From positions 1,488,001-1,552,000 of the forward strand of contig CAWIKR010000003.1 of the NCBI GenBank assembly GCA_963836775.1: a DNA stretch of 64,000 nucleotides, written 5' to 3'. Under the pieces are notes generated by a model. It searched no databases. It was not told where the DNA came from and worked only from the letters and a program-made list of their open reading frames with translations. This DNA comes from DASQPR01 sp963836775 (lineage in GTDB: Bacteria; Actinomycetota; Actinomycetes; Mycobacteriales; Micromonosporaceae). Shown here piece after piece: positions 18,883 to 27,032 of this stretch. How positions within the stretch are numbered: position 1 is the stretch's first letter; each line of letters opens with the position of its first letter. The position numbers and the translations under genes were made by a program.

Positions 18883-18891
18883 CGGTGGGGC

Positions 18892-18922
18892 TTGACAGCA
18901 CCGGGGGTTCAGCAAGGACTAT
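18892..18922 (+). promoter_or_regulatory. Candidate promoter of the DasABC-like operon
   Basis: A perfect -35 TTGACA at 18892 with a poor -10 (GACTAT, 18917-18922) at 19-base spacing. This would give a leader of about 215 bases before the binding-protein gene. The spacing is long, so the -10 assignment is tentative. Confidence 0.35.
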
Positions 18923-19141
18923 TTCCGTTAACAGTTAAGACTCCTTCGAGAAAGACGGAATCCCGCCGGGTCGTACCCCACCACGACGGCGCGCAAACGG
19001 GCCTTCCGCCGACCTCAAAAGGCATCAATTCGACAGCTGAACAAACACAGCGGCGCCCCGGCCATCCGAGTCTCCGCTCGCTCCACAACCCCCGGACAGC
19101 AGATGTCCACCTTGTGTAGTAACTCATCGAGGAGGATTCGC

Positions 19142-20485
19142 GTGAAGCGACGGATCGCGGTTGCCGCGGCGCTCGCAGCGACGCTGATTGGTGCCGCAGC
19201 GTGCGGCAGCAGCAGCGACAAGAAAGACAACAGCGCAAGCCTGGGCAGCCTTGACGGCAAGGGCAAGACCATCAACGCCTGGATCATGGCGGATGCCCAG
19301 AACCCGAAGTGGAAGCCCATCCTGGACGACTCGATCGCCCGCTTCAAGGCCGCCACCGGCGCCGACGTGAACATCACGTTCACCAACTGGCCGAACCACC
19401 TGCAGCAGCTGGACGCAGCTCTCAACGCCGGCACCGGCCCGGACGTGGTCGAGCTCGGCAACACCGAGGCTCCGAAGTACGTGTTCGGTGGCGGTCTGAA
19501 GGACCTCACCAGCGTCAAGAGCCGGTTCGACAACAACTCCACCTGGCTCGACGGCCTTGCCGGCGCCTGCGTGCAGGACGGCAAGTACTACTGCATTCCT
19601 TACTACGCCGGCACCAAGCTGTCGATCTACCGCACCGACCTGCTGCAGGCCGCCGGTGTCGCCAACCCGCCGGCCACCCAGCAGGAACTGCTCGCCGACC
19701 TGGACACGCTGAAGACGAAGAACGCCGGCAACAAGAACTTCGTCGCGTTCAACATGCCGGGCCGTTACTGGTACGCCGCCATGTCCTGGGTCTACACCAA
19801 CGGCGGCACCATCGCCGACAAGGGCTCGGACGGCAAGTGGAAGGGCGAGCTGGAGAGCGCTCAGGCGCAGGCCGGCCTGACCCAGTGGGCCAACGTCGTG
19901 AAGAACTACTCGACCACCACCAGCCAGACGGTGACCGAGCAGAACCAGGACACCCTCTACGAGACCGGCAACGTCTTCATGGAGTACGACGCCGGCTGGC
20001 ATAGCGGTGTGGTGCAGCAGGTGCACACCAACCCGAACGACCCGAACTCGCCGCTCAAGGACACCGCGGTGAAGGGCAAGGTCGGCCTGTTCGCGATGCC
20101 GGGTCTGTCCGACTCGCAGCCGTTCAAGTCGTTCCTGGGTGGCTCGGTTCTGGGCGTGACCAAGGACAGCAAGAGCGCCGCCCTTGCCGCCGAGTTCATC
20201 AAGTACTACACCGACACCAAGGCTGAGACCGCGTTCATCGACCTCGGCAACCTGCCGAACGCGACCTCGCTGCTGGACGCCGCCTCTGCCAACCCGGCGG
20301 TCGGCCCGCAGGTCTCCGCTGCCGCGAAGGCGTCCTGGTTCACCCCGGCCGCGCCGACCTGGGCGAACGTCGAGAGCCAGAACGTGCTTCAGGACATGTG
20401 CCAGGCGATTGCCACCGGCACTGACCCGATGACCGCCGCCAGGGCTGCTGACGACAAGATCAACAGCATCCTGAACGCCTCCTGA
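19142..20485 (+). CDS. Sugar ABC transporter substrate-binding lipoprotein (DasA-like)
   Basis: Extracytoplasmic solute-binding lipoprotein (447 residues) that captures an oligosaccharide for the two permeases encoded next. The signal peptide ends in the lipobox LIGAAAC (Cys21). The mature part has the family 1 solute-binding pattern with INAWIMADAQN, GTGPDVVELGNTE, YCIPYYAGTKLSIYRTDLL and a C-terminal ALNAS-type end. The GPDVVELGNTE segment resembles chitobiose-binding DasA proteins, so N,N'-diacetylchitobiose or a related sugar is a reasonable guess. GTG 19142 is chosen for the GAGGAGG six bases upstream. No ATPase gene is local; Das-type systems commonly use the shared MsiK ATPase. Confidence 0.92.
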   Translation: MKRRIAVAAALAATLIGAAACGSSSDKKDNSASLGSLDGKGKTINAWIMADAQNPKWKPILDDSIARFKAATGADVNITFTNWPNHLQQLDAALNAGTGPDVVELGNTEAPKYVFGGGLKDLTSVKSRFDNNSTWLDGLAGACVQDGKYYCIPYYAGTKLSIYRTDLLQAAGVANPPATQQELLADLDTLKTKNAGNKNFVAFNMPGRYWYAAMSWVYTNGGTIADKGSDGKWKGELESAQAQAGLTQWANVVKNYSTTTSQTVTEQNQDTLYETGNVFMEYDAGWHSGVVQQVHTNPNDPNSPLKDTAVKGKVGLFAMPGLSDSQPFKSFLGGSVLGVTKDSKSAALAAEFIKYYTDTKAETAFIDLGNLPNATSLLDAASANPAVGPQVSAAAKASWFTPAAPTWANVESQNVLQDMCQAIATGTDPMTAARAADDKINSILNAS

Positions 20486-20522
20486 CCTTCGGGAAGCGTG
20501 AGCTAGTCACCGCAGCAAGATC

Positions 20523-20554
20523 GTGGGGCCGCACCGACCGCGGTGCGGCCCCAC
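20523..20554 (+). terminator. Intercistronic hairpin between binding protein and permease genes
   Basis: A perfect 13-bp stem (GTGGGGCCGCACC and complement) with a six-base loop, 37 bases after the binding-protein stop and about 155 bases before the first permease. It probably attenuates transcription or stabilises the upstream mRNA so that binding protein is made in excess of permease. Confidence 0.75.
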
Positions 20555-20708
20555 GCCATTGACAACGGCTAAGCCTTTTCAACAACGCGCCGACACACCA
20601 CCATGGTCGTGACCGCCGCCGATGACCGCGAAGCGGTCTCGTGACCCAACCGGGTCACACCGGGCGGCCGGCATGGATGTCGAGGTCCTGGCGACAGAGG
20701 GGCAAGTA

Positions 20709-21701
20709 ATGAGTGCGACCGGAATCGAGGCGGCGCCCACGCGCGACGTCCAGCCATCCGGCCCGGGCGACGCGGACACGCGGCTGGTTCGCGGCAAGCG
20801 CCGCCGCGACCGTACCGACAAGCTGATCCCGTACTGGCTGTCACTGCCGACACTCCTGATCGTGGTGGCCATCTTCGGCTACCCGTTCGTGAAGATGATC
20901 ATCATGTCGTTCCAGGAGAAGTCGGCGCACAACCTGTTCCGCGACGTCGGGCCGACCTGGGCCGGCTTGAAGAACTTCAAGGAAGTCTTCTCCGACGGCC
21001 GGTTCTGGACGATCACCGTGCGCACGGTCATCTTCACCGTGCTGGTTGTCGTGGCGTCGGTGGTCCTGGCCATGCTGGTCGCGCTGATGCTGAACCACTC
21101 GTCGCGATGGGCCAAGATCCTCCTCACGACCGTCCTGATGTTCGTCTGGTCGGTGCCGCAGATCGTGTCGATCCAGCTCTTCGGCTGGCTCACCGACCCG
21201 GATTTCAGCGTCATCAACTGGCTGCTGTCCAAGCTCGGCTTCAACATGATCCACCATGACTGGTTCCGGGATCCGCACCAAGGTCTCGCGGTGGCCGGTG
21301 TCGTGGTCATCTGGGGCGCCATCCCGTTCCTGGCGATCACCCTGCACGCCGGCATGTCGATGGTGCCGAAGGAACTGAATGAGGCGGCCGAGATCGACGG
21401 CGCCAACGCCTGGCGCCGGTTCCGCGCGGTCACCCTGCCGATCCTGCGGCCGCTGCTGGTCATCATCGCCACGCTCTCGGTGATCTGGGACATCCAGGTG
21501 TTCAACCAGATCTACCTGCTGCGTCACCAGTCGCCCGAGGAGACCTACTGGACGCTCGCGGTCTACACCCGCAACGTGGCGCTCGGTGGCGGTGGGAATT
21601 ACTTCCTGGGCTCGGCGATCGGCGTGATCACCGTCCTGCTCATGCTGGTCGTGATGATCTTCTACATCCGCCAGATCTTCCGGATCGGAGACTACGAGTG
21701 A
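20709..21701 (+). CDS. Sugar ABC transporter permease (DasB/MalF type)
   Basis: 330-residue inner-membrane subunit with six predicted helices (first at about 48-68). It carries the binding-protein-dependent permease EAA loop KELNEAAEIDGANAWRRFRAVTLPILRP (residues about 222-249), which contacts the ATPase. ATG 20709 follows GAGGGG; an upstream in-frame ATG at 20622 gives a longer tail without family support. It lies upstream of and overlaps the second permease gene. Confidence 0.92.
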   Translation: MSATGIEAAPTRDVQPSGPGDADTRLVRGKRRRDRTDKLIPYWLSLPTLLIVVAIFGYPFVKMIIMSFQEKSAHNLFRDVGPTWAGLKNFKEVFSDGRFWTITVRTVIFTVLVVVASVVLAMLVALMLNHSSRWAKILLTTVLMFVWSVPQIVSIQLFGWLTDPDFSVINWLLSKLGFNMIHHDWFRDPHQGLAVAGVVVIWGAIPFLAITLHAGMSMVPKELNEAAEIDGANAWRRFRAVTLPILRPLLVIIATLSVIWDIQVFNQIYLLRHQSPEETYWTLAVYTRNVALGGGGNYFLGSAIGVITVLLMLVVMIFYIRQIFRIGDYE

Positions 21702-22600
21702 CCACCGTGACGACCTCCTCGCATCGGTCCGTCCAGCCGTCGGCGACGACGGCGCGGCCGGTCCGCCGCAAGCGCCGCAGCCAGCGCGCCAAGTACGTGG
21801 TGAACACGCTCGTCGTCATCACCGCCGTGGTGTTCGCGTTCCCGATCTACTGGATGATCAACACCGCCTTCAAGTCGGCGAACGAATACCAGACGCTGAC
21901 GCCGCACTTCGTGCCGCAGGACCCGACCCTGGTCAACTTCACCAGCGCGATCCACGTCGGACGGTTCGGTGACGACCTGCGCAACAGCCTGATCCTGACG
22001 ATCGTCTCGGTGTTCTTCAGCATCGTGATCGGGTTCCTCGGGGCACTGGCGATCGCGCGATTCCGGTTCGCCGGCCGCAAGGTGCTGATCTTCGTCATCA
22101 TGGTGGTCCAGATGCTGCCGATGGCGGTCATGGTGGTGCCGATCTACAAGGTGCTCGCCGACGCCCATCAGACCGACACGCTGACCGGCATGATCGTGGT
22201 CTACATCGGCCTGGTGATGCCGTACACGGTGTGGACGCTGCGCGGCTTCATCGTCAACGTGCCGCGGGAACTGGACGAGGCCGCGATGGTCGACGGCTGC
22301 AGCCGCTGGCAGACCTTCTTCCGGATCATCCTGCCGCTGGTCGGGCCGGGCCTGGTTGCCACCTCGGTCTACGGCTGCATCCAGATCTGGAACGAGTGGC
22401 TGGTCATCTACACCATCAACGTCAACAACAGCAAGCAGAACCTGATGGTGTGGCTGACCGACCAGAGCAGCCTGCACGGCACCGCGTGGGGACCGCTGAT
22501 GGCCGGCGCCATCATCACCTCGCTCCCGGTGGTCATCCTGTTCCTGGTGATCCAACGGCACATCGCCACGGGTTTGACGGCGGGTGCGGTCAAGGGCTGA
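21698..22600 (+). CDS. Sugar ABC transporter permease (DasC/MalG type)
   Basis: 300-residue inner-membrane subunit with six helices and the EAA loop RELDEAAMVDGCSRWQTFFRIILPLVGPG (about 190-218). It begins with GTG 21698 overlapping the last codons of the first permease, so the two are translationally coupled. It is the last gene of the three-gene importer operon and is followed by a terminator-like hairpin. Confidence 0.92.
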   Translation: MTTVTTSSHRSVQPSATTARPVRRKRRSQRAKYVVNTLVVITAVVFAFPIYWMINTAFKSANEYQTLTPHFVPQDPTLVNFTSAIHVGRFGDDLRNSLILTIVSVFFSIVIGFLGALAIARFRFAGRKVLIFVIMVVQMLPMAVMVVPIYKVLADAHQTDTLTGMIVVYIGLVMPYTVWTLRGFIVNVPRELDEAAMVDGCSRWQTFFRIILPLVGPGLVATSVYGCIQIWNEWLVIYTINVNNSKQNLMVWLTDQSSLHGTAWGPLMAGAIITSLPVVILFLVIQRHIATGLTAGAVKG

Positions 22601-22646
22601 CCGACGGGGGTCATCGGCCCTATTGGGGGTCGCATCCGACGCAGGG

Positions 22647-22675
22647 CGCGGGCCGGCGATTGTCGCCGGCCCGCG
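22647..22675 (+). terminator. Terminator after the sugar transporter operon
   Basis: Perfect 13-bp stem CGCGGGCCGGCGA/TCGCCGGCCCGCG with a three-base loop, 46 bases after the second permease stop. Confidence 0.75.
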
Positions 22676-22772
22676 TCGCTGTATCCGCTCGATGGTGCGC
22701 ATCGGCCGCGTGCTGCCGATACCGGCGCGCACTGTCGCTACCGGCCGAGCCGCCGGTGTCATACCCGGTAGC

Positions 22773-22784
22773 GACAATGGTCGA
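22773..22784 (+). promoter_or_regulatory. Leaderless -10 element of the DNA polymerase gene
   Basis: GACAAT at 22773-22778, six bases before GTG 22785. Confidence 0.5.
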
Positions 22785-24467
22785 GTGCTGATCGCCGTCG
22801 CGTGGGACCGAGCCGAGGGTGCCGACGGCGCCGGGCGCTCGCGACTGGTGCCGGTGGACGAGTCCGGCCGGGCCGCCGGTCCGGTCCGCGAGGTCGACGA
22901 CATCGTCGCCGCGGTGCAGGCCGAGGAGGCCGGTGGCGACGTGCGCTGGCTGTGGCCGTCCAGTGCCGACTTCTATCCGGTTCTGGTGCGGGCCGGCGTG
23001 CGGGTGGCCCGATGCCACGACCTGGAGCTGGTCGAGAGCCTGCTGGTCGGTGCCGAGGGCGCCTGGGGCGAGCCTCGATCGCTCGGATCGGCGTACGCGC
23101 GGGCGACCGGTGCGCCGATCCCGCCGGATCCGCCGGCCCGGATCGCCACGGCCCCTGGAGACGTCCAGGAGGCGCTGTTCGACGCGGAGCCAGCCACCAG
23201 GCGGGTGAGCGGATTCGATGCGCTCACGGCGATCCTGACGGTCTACCGGGCACAGCTCGAGCGGATCGAGGCCACCGCGTCCCCGGGCCGATTCCGGCTG
23301 CTGGCCGCCGCCGAGTCGGCGGGCGGGTTGCTCGCCGTCGAGATGGGCATCGACGGCCTGCCGTGGAGTGCCGAGACGCACGACGAGATCCTCGCCGACC
23401 TGCTCGGCGAACCGGGGCCGATGGGCACGCCGCCGACCAAGGTGGCGGCACTGTCCGAGGAGATCATCGCGGCGTTCGGCGGCTCGCGGTTTCGGATCGA
23501 CTCGCCAGCCGAGTTGCTGAAGGCATTTCATCGGGCCGGCTTCTCGATCGGCTCGACCCGGATGTGGGAACTCCGCACGGTGGACCATCCGGCGGTTCCA
23601 CTGATCCTGAAATACAAGGAGATCTACCGGCTCTGGACGGCGCACGGCTGGGCCTGGCGCCAGGCCTGGGTGGCCGGCGGCCGGTTCCGTCCGGAATACG
23701 TGCCCGGCGGCGTGGTCTCCGGCCGCTGGGCCACCCGCGGCGGCGGCGCCCTGCAGATCCCGAAGGTGATCCGGGGCGCGGTCCGGTCCGATCCGGGCTG
23801 GCGCCTGGTCGTCTCCGACGCCGGGCAGCTGGAGCCGCGGATCCTGGCGGCGTGCTCCGGCGATACCGGCATGATGCGGGCCGCCGGAGCCGGGGATATG
23901 TATGCGGCGCTGGCCCAGGACGCGTTCGGCGGCGACCGGGCCAAGGCCAAGGTGGCGCTGCTCGGGGCGATGTACGGCCAGACCGGCGGGCAGGCGATCC
24001 CGGCGCTGGCGACGTTGAAGAAGAACTATCCGGTGGCGCTCGCCTACGTCGAGGACGCGGCCCGGGCCGGTGAGGCCGGCGCTTTGGTCCGGTCCTGGCT
24101 GGGCCGCACCTGCCCGCCGCCATCGGCGTCCTGGGACGGCTACTCCGAGGAGGCGGATGCGCGCGGCGGTGCCTACGGCCGCGCCCGCGGGCGGTTCACC
24201 CGCAACTTCGTCATCCAGGCAACCGCCGCCGAGTGGGCGTTGGCACTGCTGGCCACGCTGCGTGCCCGACTCGCCGGAACCCCCGCCCGGCTGGTGTTCT
24301 TCCAGCACGACGAGGTCATCGTGCACACGCCGGAGGACCTCGCGGCCGAGGCGGTGTCCGCCGTGCAGGAGGCCGGTGAGCAGGCGACCAGGTTGTTGTT
24401 CGGCGCCACTGCGGTGCGGTTCCCGCTCGGCGACGCGGTGGTCGACAGTTATGGCGACGCCAAATAG
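22785..24467 (+). CDS. Bifunctional 3'-5' exonuclease/DNA polymerase, family A
   Basis: Actinobacterial family A polymerase (560 residues) distinct from full-length PolA: it lacks the 5' nuclease domain. The polymerase motifs are VVSDAGQLEPR (motif A, about 341-351, with the catalytic Asp), the finger helix RAKAKVALLGAMYGQ (motif B, from about 385), and QHDEVIVHTPED (motif C, from about 506, with the second catalytic Asp). The N-terminal 200 residues correspond to a reduced exonuclease-like domain. GTG 22785 is chosen because family similarity begins there and GACAAT lies six bases upstream. The cellular role, probably repair or gap filling, is not well established for this group. Confidence 0.9.
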   Translation: MLIAVAWDRAEGADGAGRSRLVPVDESGRAAGPVREVDDIVAAVQAEEAGGDVRWLWPSSADFYPVLVRAGVRVARCHDLELVESLLVGAEGAWGEPRSLGSAYARATGAPIPPDPPARIATAPGDVQEALFDAEPATRRVSGFDALTAILTVYRAQLERIEATASPGRFRLLAAAESAGGLLAVEMGIDGLPWSAETHDEILADLLGEPGPMGTPPTKVAALSEEIIAAFGGSRFRIDSPAELLKAFHRAGFSIGSTRMWELRTVDHPAVPLILKYKEIYRLWTAHGWAWRQAWVAGGRFRPEYVPGGVVSGRWATRGGGALQIPKVIRGAVRSDPGWRLVVSDAGQLEPRILAACSGDTGMMRAAGAGDMYAALAQDAFGGDRAKAKVALLGAMYGQTGGQAIPALATLKKNYPVALAYVEDAARAGEAGALVRSWLGRTCPPPSASWDGYSEEADARGGAYGRARGRFTRNFVIQATAAEWALALLATLRARLAGTPARLVFFQHDEVIVHTPEDLAAEAVSAVQEAGEQATRLLFGATAVRFPLGDAVVDSYGDAK

Positions 24468-24599
24468 TCGGATGACGTGCTGGCCGCTGTTCCGCTCGAT
24501 TGACGCTGAGTAGTCGGTATCGAGGCTGGGGTTCCGCTGCGGACTGTGACCGGTCCTGCTCAACACCCCTTTGGCAGCCGAGGCCGGACGTGTCTTCGA

Positions 24600-24676
24600 G
24601 GGGCTTTGCTTTGCGCACTCGGAGTAACACGTGACTGTGGGTGAGGTGTTATTGAGAGTGCGCAAAGCAAAGCCCC
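24600..24676. repeat. Long palindrome with 21-bp perfect arms
   Basis: Arms at 24600-24620 (GGGGCTTTGC...GCGCACTC) and 24656-24676 are exact complements; the loop contains a further AACAC/GTGTT pairing. It lies between the convergent polymerase and NUDIX genes. A bidirectional terminator is possible, but the stem is much longer than needed. The rest of this 292-base spacer is featureless. Confidence 0.85.
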
Positions 24677-24759
24677 GCGAAGCGCGACCAGGGCCATCGC
24701 CGAGCGGCAGACCCCGGCGACCCGTCGCCCTACGACGAGGCCTCCCCCGGACGATCGCG

Positions 24760-25296
24760 CTACTGACCGGCGAAGAACCTCTCGATCACCACGGTGTGCG
24801 TCGGGAACGCGACCACCTCGGGCTTTCGGATGATGACCCAGCCGGAGGACTCGTGGGCCGCGGCCGGCTCCGGCAGCGTGGCGATCGGCCGGGGGTCGAC
24901 GATGCCGAAGATCAGGATGTGCGCGCCGGTGCTCTGCACGTCGAAGAGGGACACGTCGTCAGCGATCGCCGGCAGGCCGGTCTCCTCGCGCAGTTCCCGG
25001 GCGGCGCCCTCGTTCCAGGTCTCGCCGAACTCGATGAATCCGCCCGGCACGCACAGCTGCCCGCGGGCCGGTTCAATGTCGCGGCGGACCAGGATCAGCC
25101 CTAATGGACCGTCGTCGTCCAGCTCCACCGGCACCAGGACGAGCCCGACCGGGAGCGGATTGCGCCACGTGGTCTCACCGCAATTCGGGCACACTCGCGG
25201 CCACGGCGATCCGGGCGGATACGCATTTCCGCAGTACCCGCAATGCCCGTTTTGTTCCAACGTGGTGACCTGCCAGGGGAGAGGCATGTTATGCAC
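24760..25296 (-). CDS. NUDIX hydrolase with N-terminal zinc ribbon
   Basis: Hydrolyses a nucleoside diphosphate linked to another moiety; substrate not identifiable. The 178-residue protein begins with a zinc ribbon (CGYC at about 19-22 and CPNC at 36-39) as in NudC-like and related NUDIX enzymes. The NUDIX box follows, in the order GGFIEFGETWNEGAA then RELREETG. ATG 25296 and ATG 25287 are both possible starts. Immediately upstream of its start lies the DnaA-box cluster, which could influence its expression. Confidence 0.9.
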   Translation of the reverse strand: MHNMPLPWQVTTLEQNGHCGYCGNAYPPGSPWPRVCPNCGETTWRNPLPVGLVLVPVELDDDGPLGLILVRRDIEPARGQLCVPGGFIEFGETWNEGAARELREETGLPAIADDVSLFDVQSTGAHILIFGIVDPRPIATLPEPAAAHESSGWVIIRKPEVVAFPTHTVVIERFFAGQ

Positions 25297-25313
25297 CGTA
25301 CCCGCTCGCGGAG

Positions 25314-25398
25314 TTGTCCCCAGCGTGTGGATAACTTGTGGATCCGCCGGTCAGAGGGTTGGCGGCATGTGGACAACAGTTGAACAACATGTGGACAC
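25314..25398. promoter_or_regulatory. Cluster of DnaA-box-like 9-mers
   Basis: TGTGGATAA (25326-25334) and TGTGGACAA (25368-25376) are exact DnaA boxes on the minus strand (TTATCCACA and TTGTCCACA). TGTGGATCC (25337-25345) and TGTGGACAC (25390-25398) differ at the end, and TTGTCCCCA (25314-25322) is a one-mismatch box in the opposite orientation. The four like-oriented boxes begin 11, 31 and 22 bases apart, close to whole helical turns. There is no dnaA, dnaN or AT-rich unwinding region, so this is not oriC; a DnaA-titrating or regulatory site upstream of the NUDIX gene is possible. Confidence 0.6.
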
Positions 25399-25486
25399 TC
25401 GCGGACATCGATGCCTCCGGGGCTAGCTCGTCCAATGTGGTGATTGGACTCTCGATCAGGTGGGCTGCCGCAGCGAATATACGAAA

Positions 25487-25517
25487 CGGGCGCTTCGACG
25501 ATGCGTCGAGGCGCCCG
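25487..25517 (-). terminator. Terminator of the DUF1707-SDR unit
   Basis: A 14-bp stem (CGGGCGCTTCGACG with CGTCGAGGCGCCCG, one G-T) and a three-base loop, 25 bases beyond the SDR stop; on the minus strand it is followed by a short T-rich stretch. Confidence 0.75.
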
Positions 25518-25542
25518 CTGGTGCCAACCGTCCACAGAGAAC

Positions 25543-26310
25543 TCAGATGATGACGCGGCCGCCGGTGACGTCCATGGTCACGCCGGTGATCCAGCTGGAA
25601 GCGTCGGACGCGAGAAACGCGGCCGCCGCGGCGATGTCGGCCGGCTCGCCGATCCGGCCCAGCGGAAACGAGCGGCCCAAGCCGTCCAGCTGTTCCGGAG
25701 TCATCGTGCGCTCCATCTTCTCGTTGCGGACCGCCGACGGCGCGATCGCATTCACTCGGACGCCGTGCGGCGCCAGCTCGGCGGCCAGATGCTTGGTCAG
25801 CATCACGACGCCGGCTTTGGCCACCGCGTAGGCAACGTTGGCGTGGCTCGGTGCCCGGCCCGCGGTCGACGACATCGTCACGATCGACCCGCGCCCGGAG
25901 CGGACCATGGCCGGCGCGAACGCCTGGATGGTCGCGAAGGTGGCGGTGAGGTCGCCGGTGATGACCTGGTTCCACGTTTCCAGCGGCAACCCCAGGCTGG
26001 GCTGCGGGCGGCCACCGCCGCCGGCGAACGCGGTCAGCACCTCCGGAGCGCCGAGTTCGGCCTCGATCGTCTTCACCGCCGCGGCCAGGGCCGCCGGGTC
26101 GGTGCAGTCGGTCGGCACCGCGACCGCCTGGCCGCCGTTGTTCCAGATCTCCTCGCGGACCCAATCCAGGGCGGCCGCGTCCCGCGCCAGCAGGGCGACC
26201 TTCATCCCGCATCCGGCCAGCAGCGCCGCCGTGCCGGCACCGATGCCCCGAGAGGCACCGGTGACGGCGGCGACCCGACCGCGCAGATCGGCGTAGTGCA
26301 CGGCAGGCAT
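25543..26310 (-). CDS. SDR family oxidoreductase
   Basis: Classical short-chain dehydrogenase of 255 residues, FabG-like; substrate unknown. The Rossmann motif TGASRGIG (17-24) is followed by the active-site Ser147/148, Tyr161 and Lys165 (YAVAK), and the C-terminal WITGVTMDVTGG segment. The NNAG motif is replaced by AFAGGGG (95-100), which is unusual. ATG 26310 overlaps the DUF1707 stop by one base (TGATG), so the two genes are coupled, an odd pairing of an enzyme with a membrane protein. Confidence 0.9.
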   Translation of the reverse strand: MPAVHYADLRGRVAAVTGASRGIGAGTAALLAGCGMKVALLARDAAALDWVREEIWNNGGQAVAVPTDCTDPAALAAAVKTIEAELGAPEVLTAFAGGGGRPQPSLGLPLETWNQVITGDLTATFATIQAFAPAMVRSGRGSIVTMSSTAGRAPSHANVAYAVAKAGVVMLTKHLAAELAPHGVRVNAIAPSAVRNEKMERTMTPEQLDGLGRSFPLGRIGEPADIAAAAAFLASDASSWITGVTMDVTGGRVII

Positions 26311-26840
26311 CACTTGTCGGCCCGATGCATCCGGCGCCAGGCCCGGCATGCCCCGAACCGAACGGCGCCGAAGATCAGCACCAGGGGGATCAGCGGCCAG
26401 AAGAAGTGACCGTGCACGGCCGCCCCGATGGTGCCGATGATGGCGATCAGGAACAGCAGCGGGACCAGCCGCCACGGCCACGGCGGGCGCGCGTACCCCC
26501 ACGATCCGCGCCCCCACGGCCCGCCGCGGCCCCACGGACCCGGACCGCCCCATGGTCCGGGTTGCCCGCGCCATGGTCCGGGTTGCGCCCCCCACGGTCC
26601 GGCCCCCCAGCCGGCCCGCTCATCCTCGGTTTTGGGCAGGTCCGCCGTGAGCGGACCGAGTTCGTCACGGAATTTGGTGGCGTACAGCGTGGCCAACCGC
26701 TCGTCGCCCTCTTCCAGGCTGAGCCGGCCATCAGTGACCGCGGCGCGGATGGCTTCGGCAACGGTCTCCCGCTCGGTATCCGAGGCGCGAACCCGGTTGC
26801 TGCGGGGGCTTCGCGGCGCGGACTGATCTTCGGTGCTCAT
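26310..26840 (-). CDS. DUF1707 membrane protein with Trp/Pro/Gly-rich linker
   Basis: 176 residues. The N-terminal DUF1707 domain (16-70) has the signature RASDTERE...ALRAAVTDGRLSLEEGDERL-like pattern, here with the conserved D-x-ER and GRL-x-x-EF/GD-ER positions. A low-complexity linker of GPWG-type repeats (about 78-115) leads to two transmembrane helices (123-160). DUF1707 proteins are common in Actinobacteria and often lie near cell-envelope or signalling genes. It is divergent from the sensor kinase gene at 27033, whose product has a similar GGPPW-rich N-terminus, suggesting a shared environment. Confidence 0.85.
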   Translation of the reverse strand: MSTEDQSAPRSPRSNRVRASDTERETVAEAIRAAVTDGRLSLEEGDERLATLYATKFRDELGPLTADLPKTEDERAGWGAGPWGAQPGPWRGQPGPWGGPGPWGRGGPWGRGSWGYARPPWPWRLVPLLFLIAIIGTIGAAVHGHFFWPLIPLVLIFGAVRFGACRAWRRMHRADK

Positions 26841-27032
26841 CGTTCCTCCCGGAACATCTCGCAGTAGCGCATCTGGCTGATAGATCCACGGTGCGCCGCA
26901 GGCCCGGGTGAGCGCGTCCGACTGCGGGAGGCACTTGGCCGGTCACCGTCCGGGGTAGGACCGGCCGCCGGCTACCACCCTGGGCGTACGCGGAGCCGCC
27001 CGGGCCGCCGTCGGCGGGCGTACTCCGGTGCC

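Noticed and set aside
22620..24665. Minus-strand open frame of 681 codons over the DNA polymerase gene
   Set aside because: The plus strand has the polymerase motifs A, B and C; the antisense translation is Arg/Pro/Gly-rich with no domain.
25314..25398. Chromosomal origin of replication
   Set aside because: The box cluster lacks neighbouring dnaA/dnaN/rpmH genes and an AT-rich unwinding region, and has too few boxes for an actinobacterial oriC.
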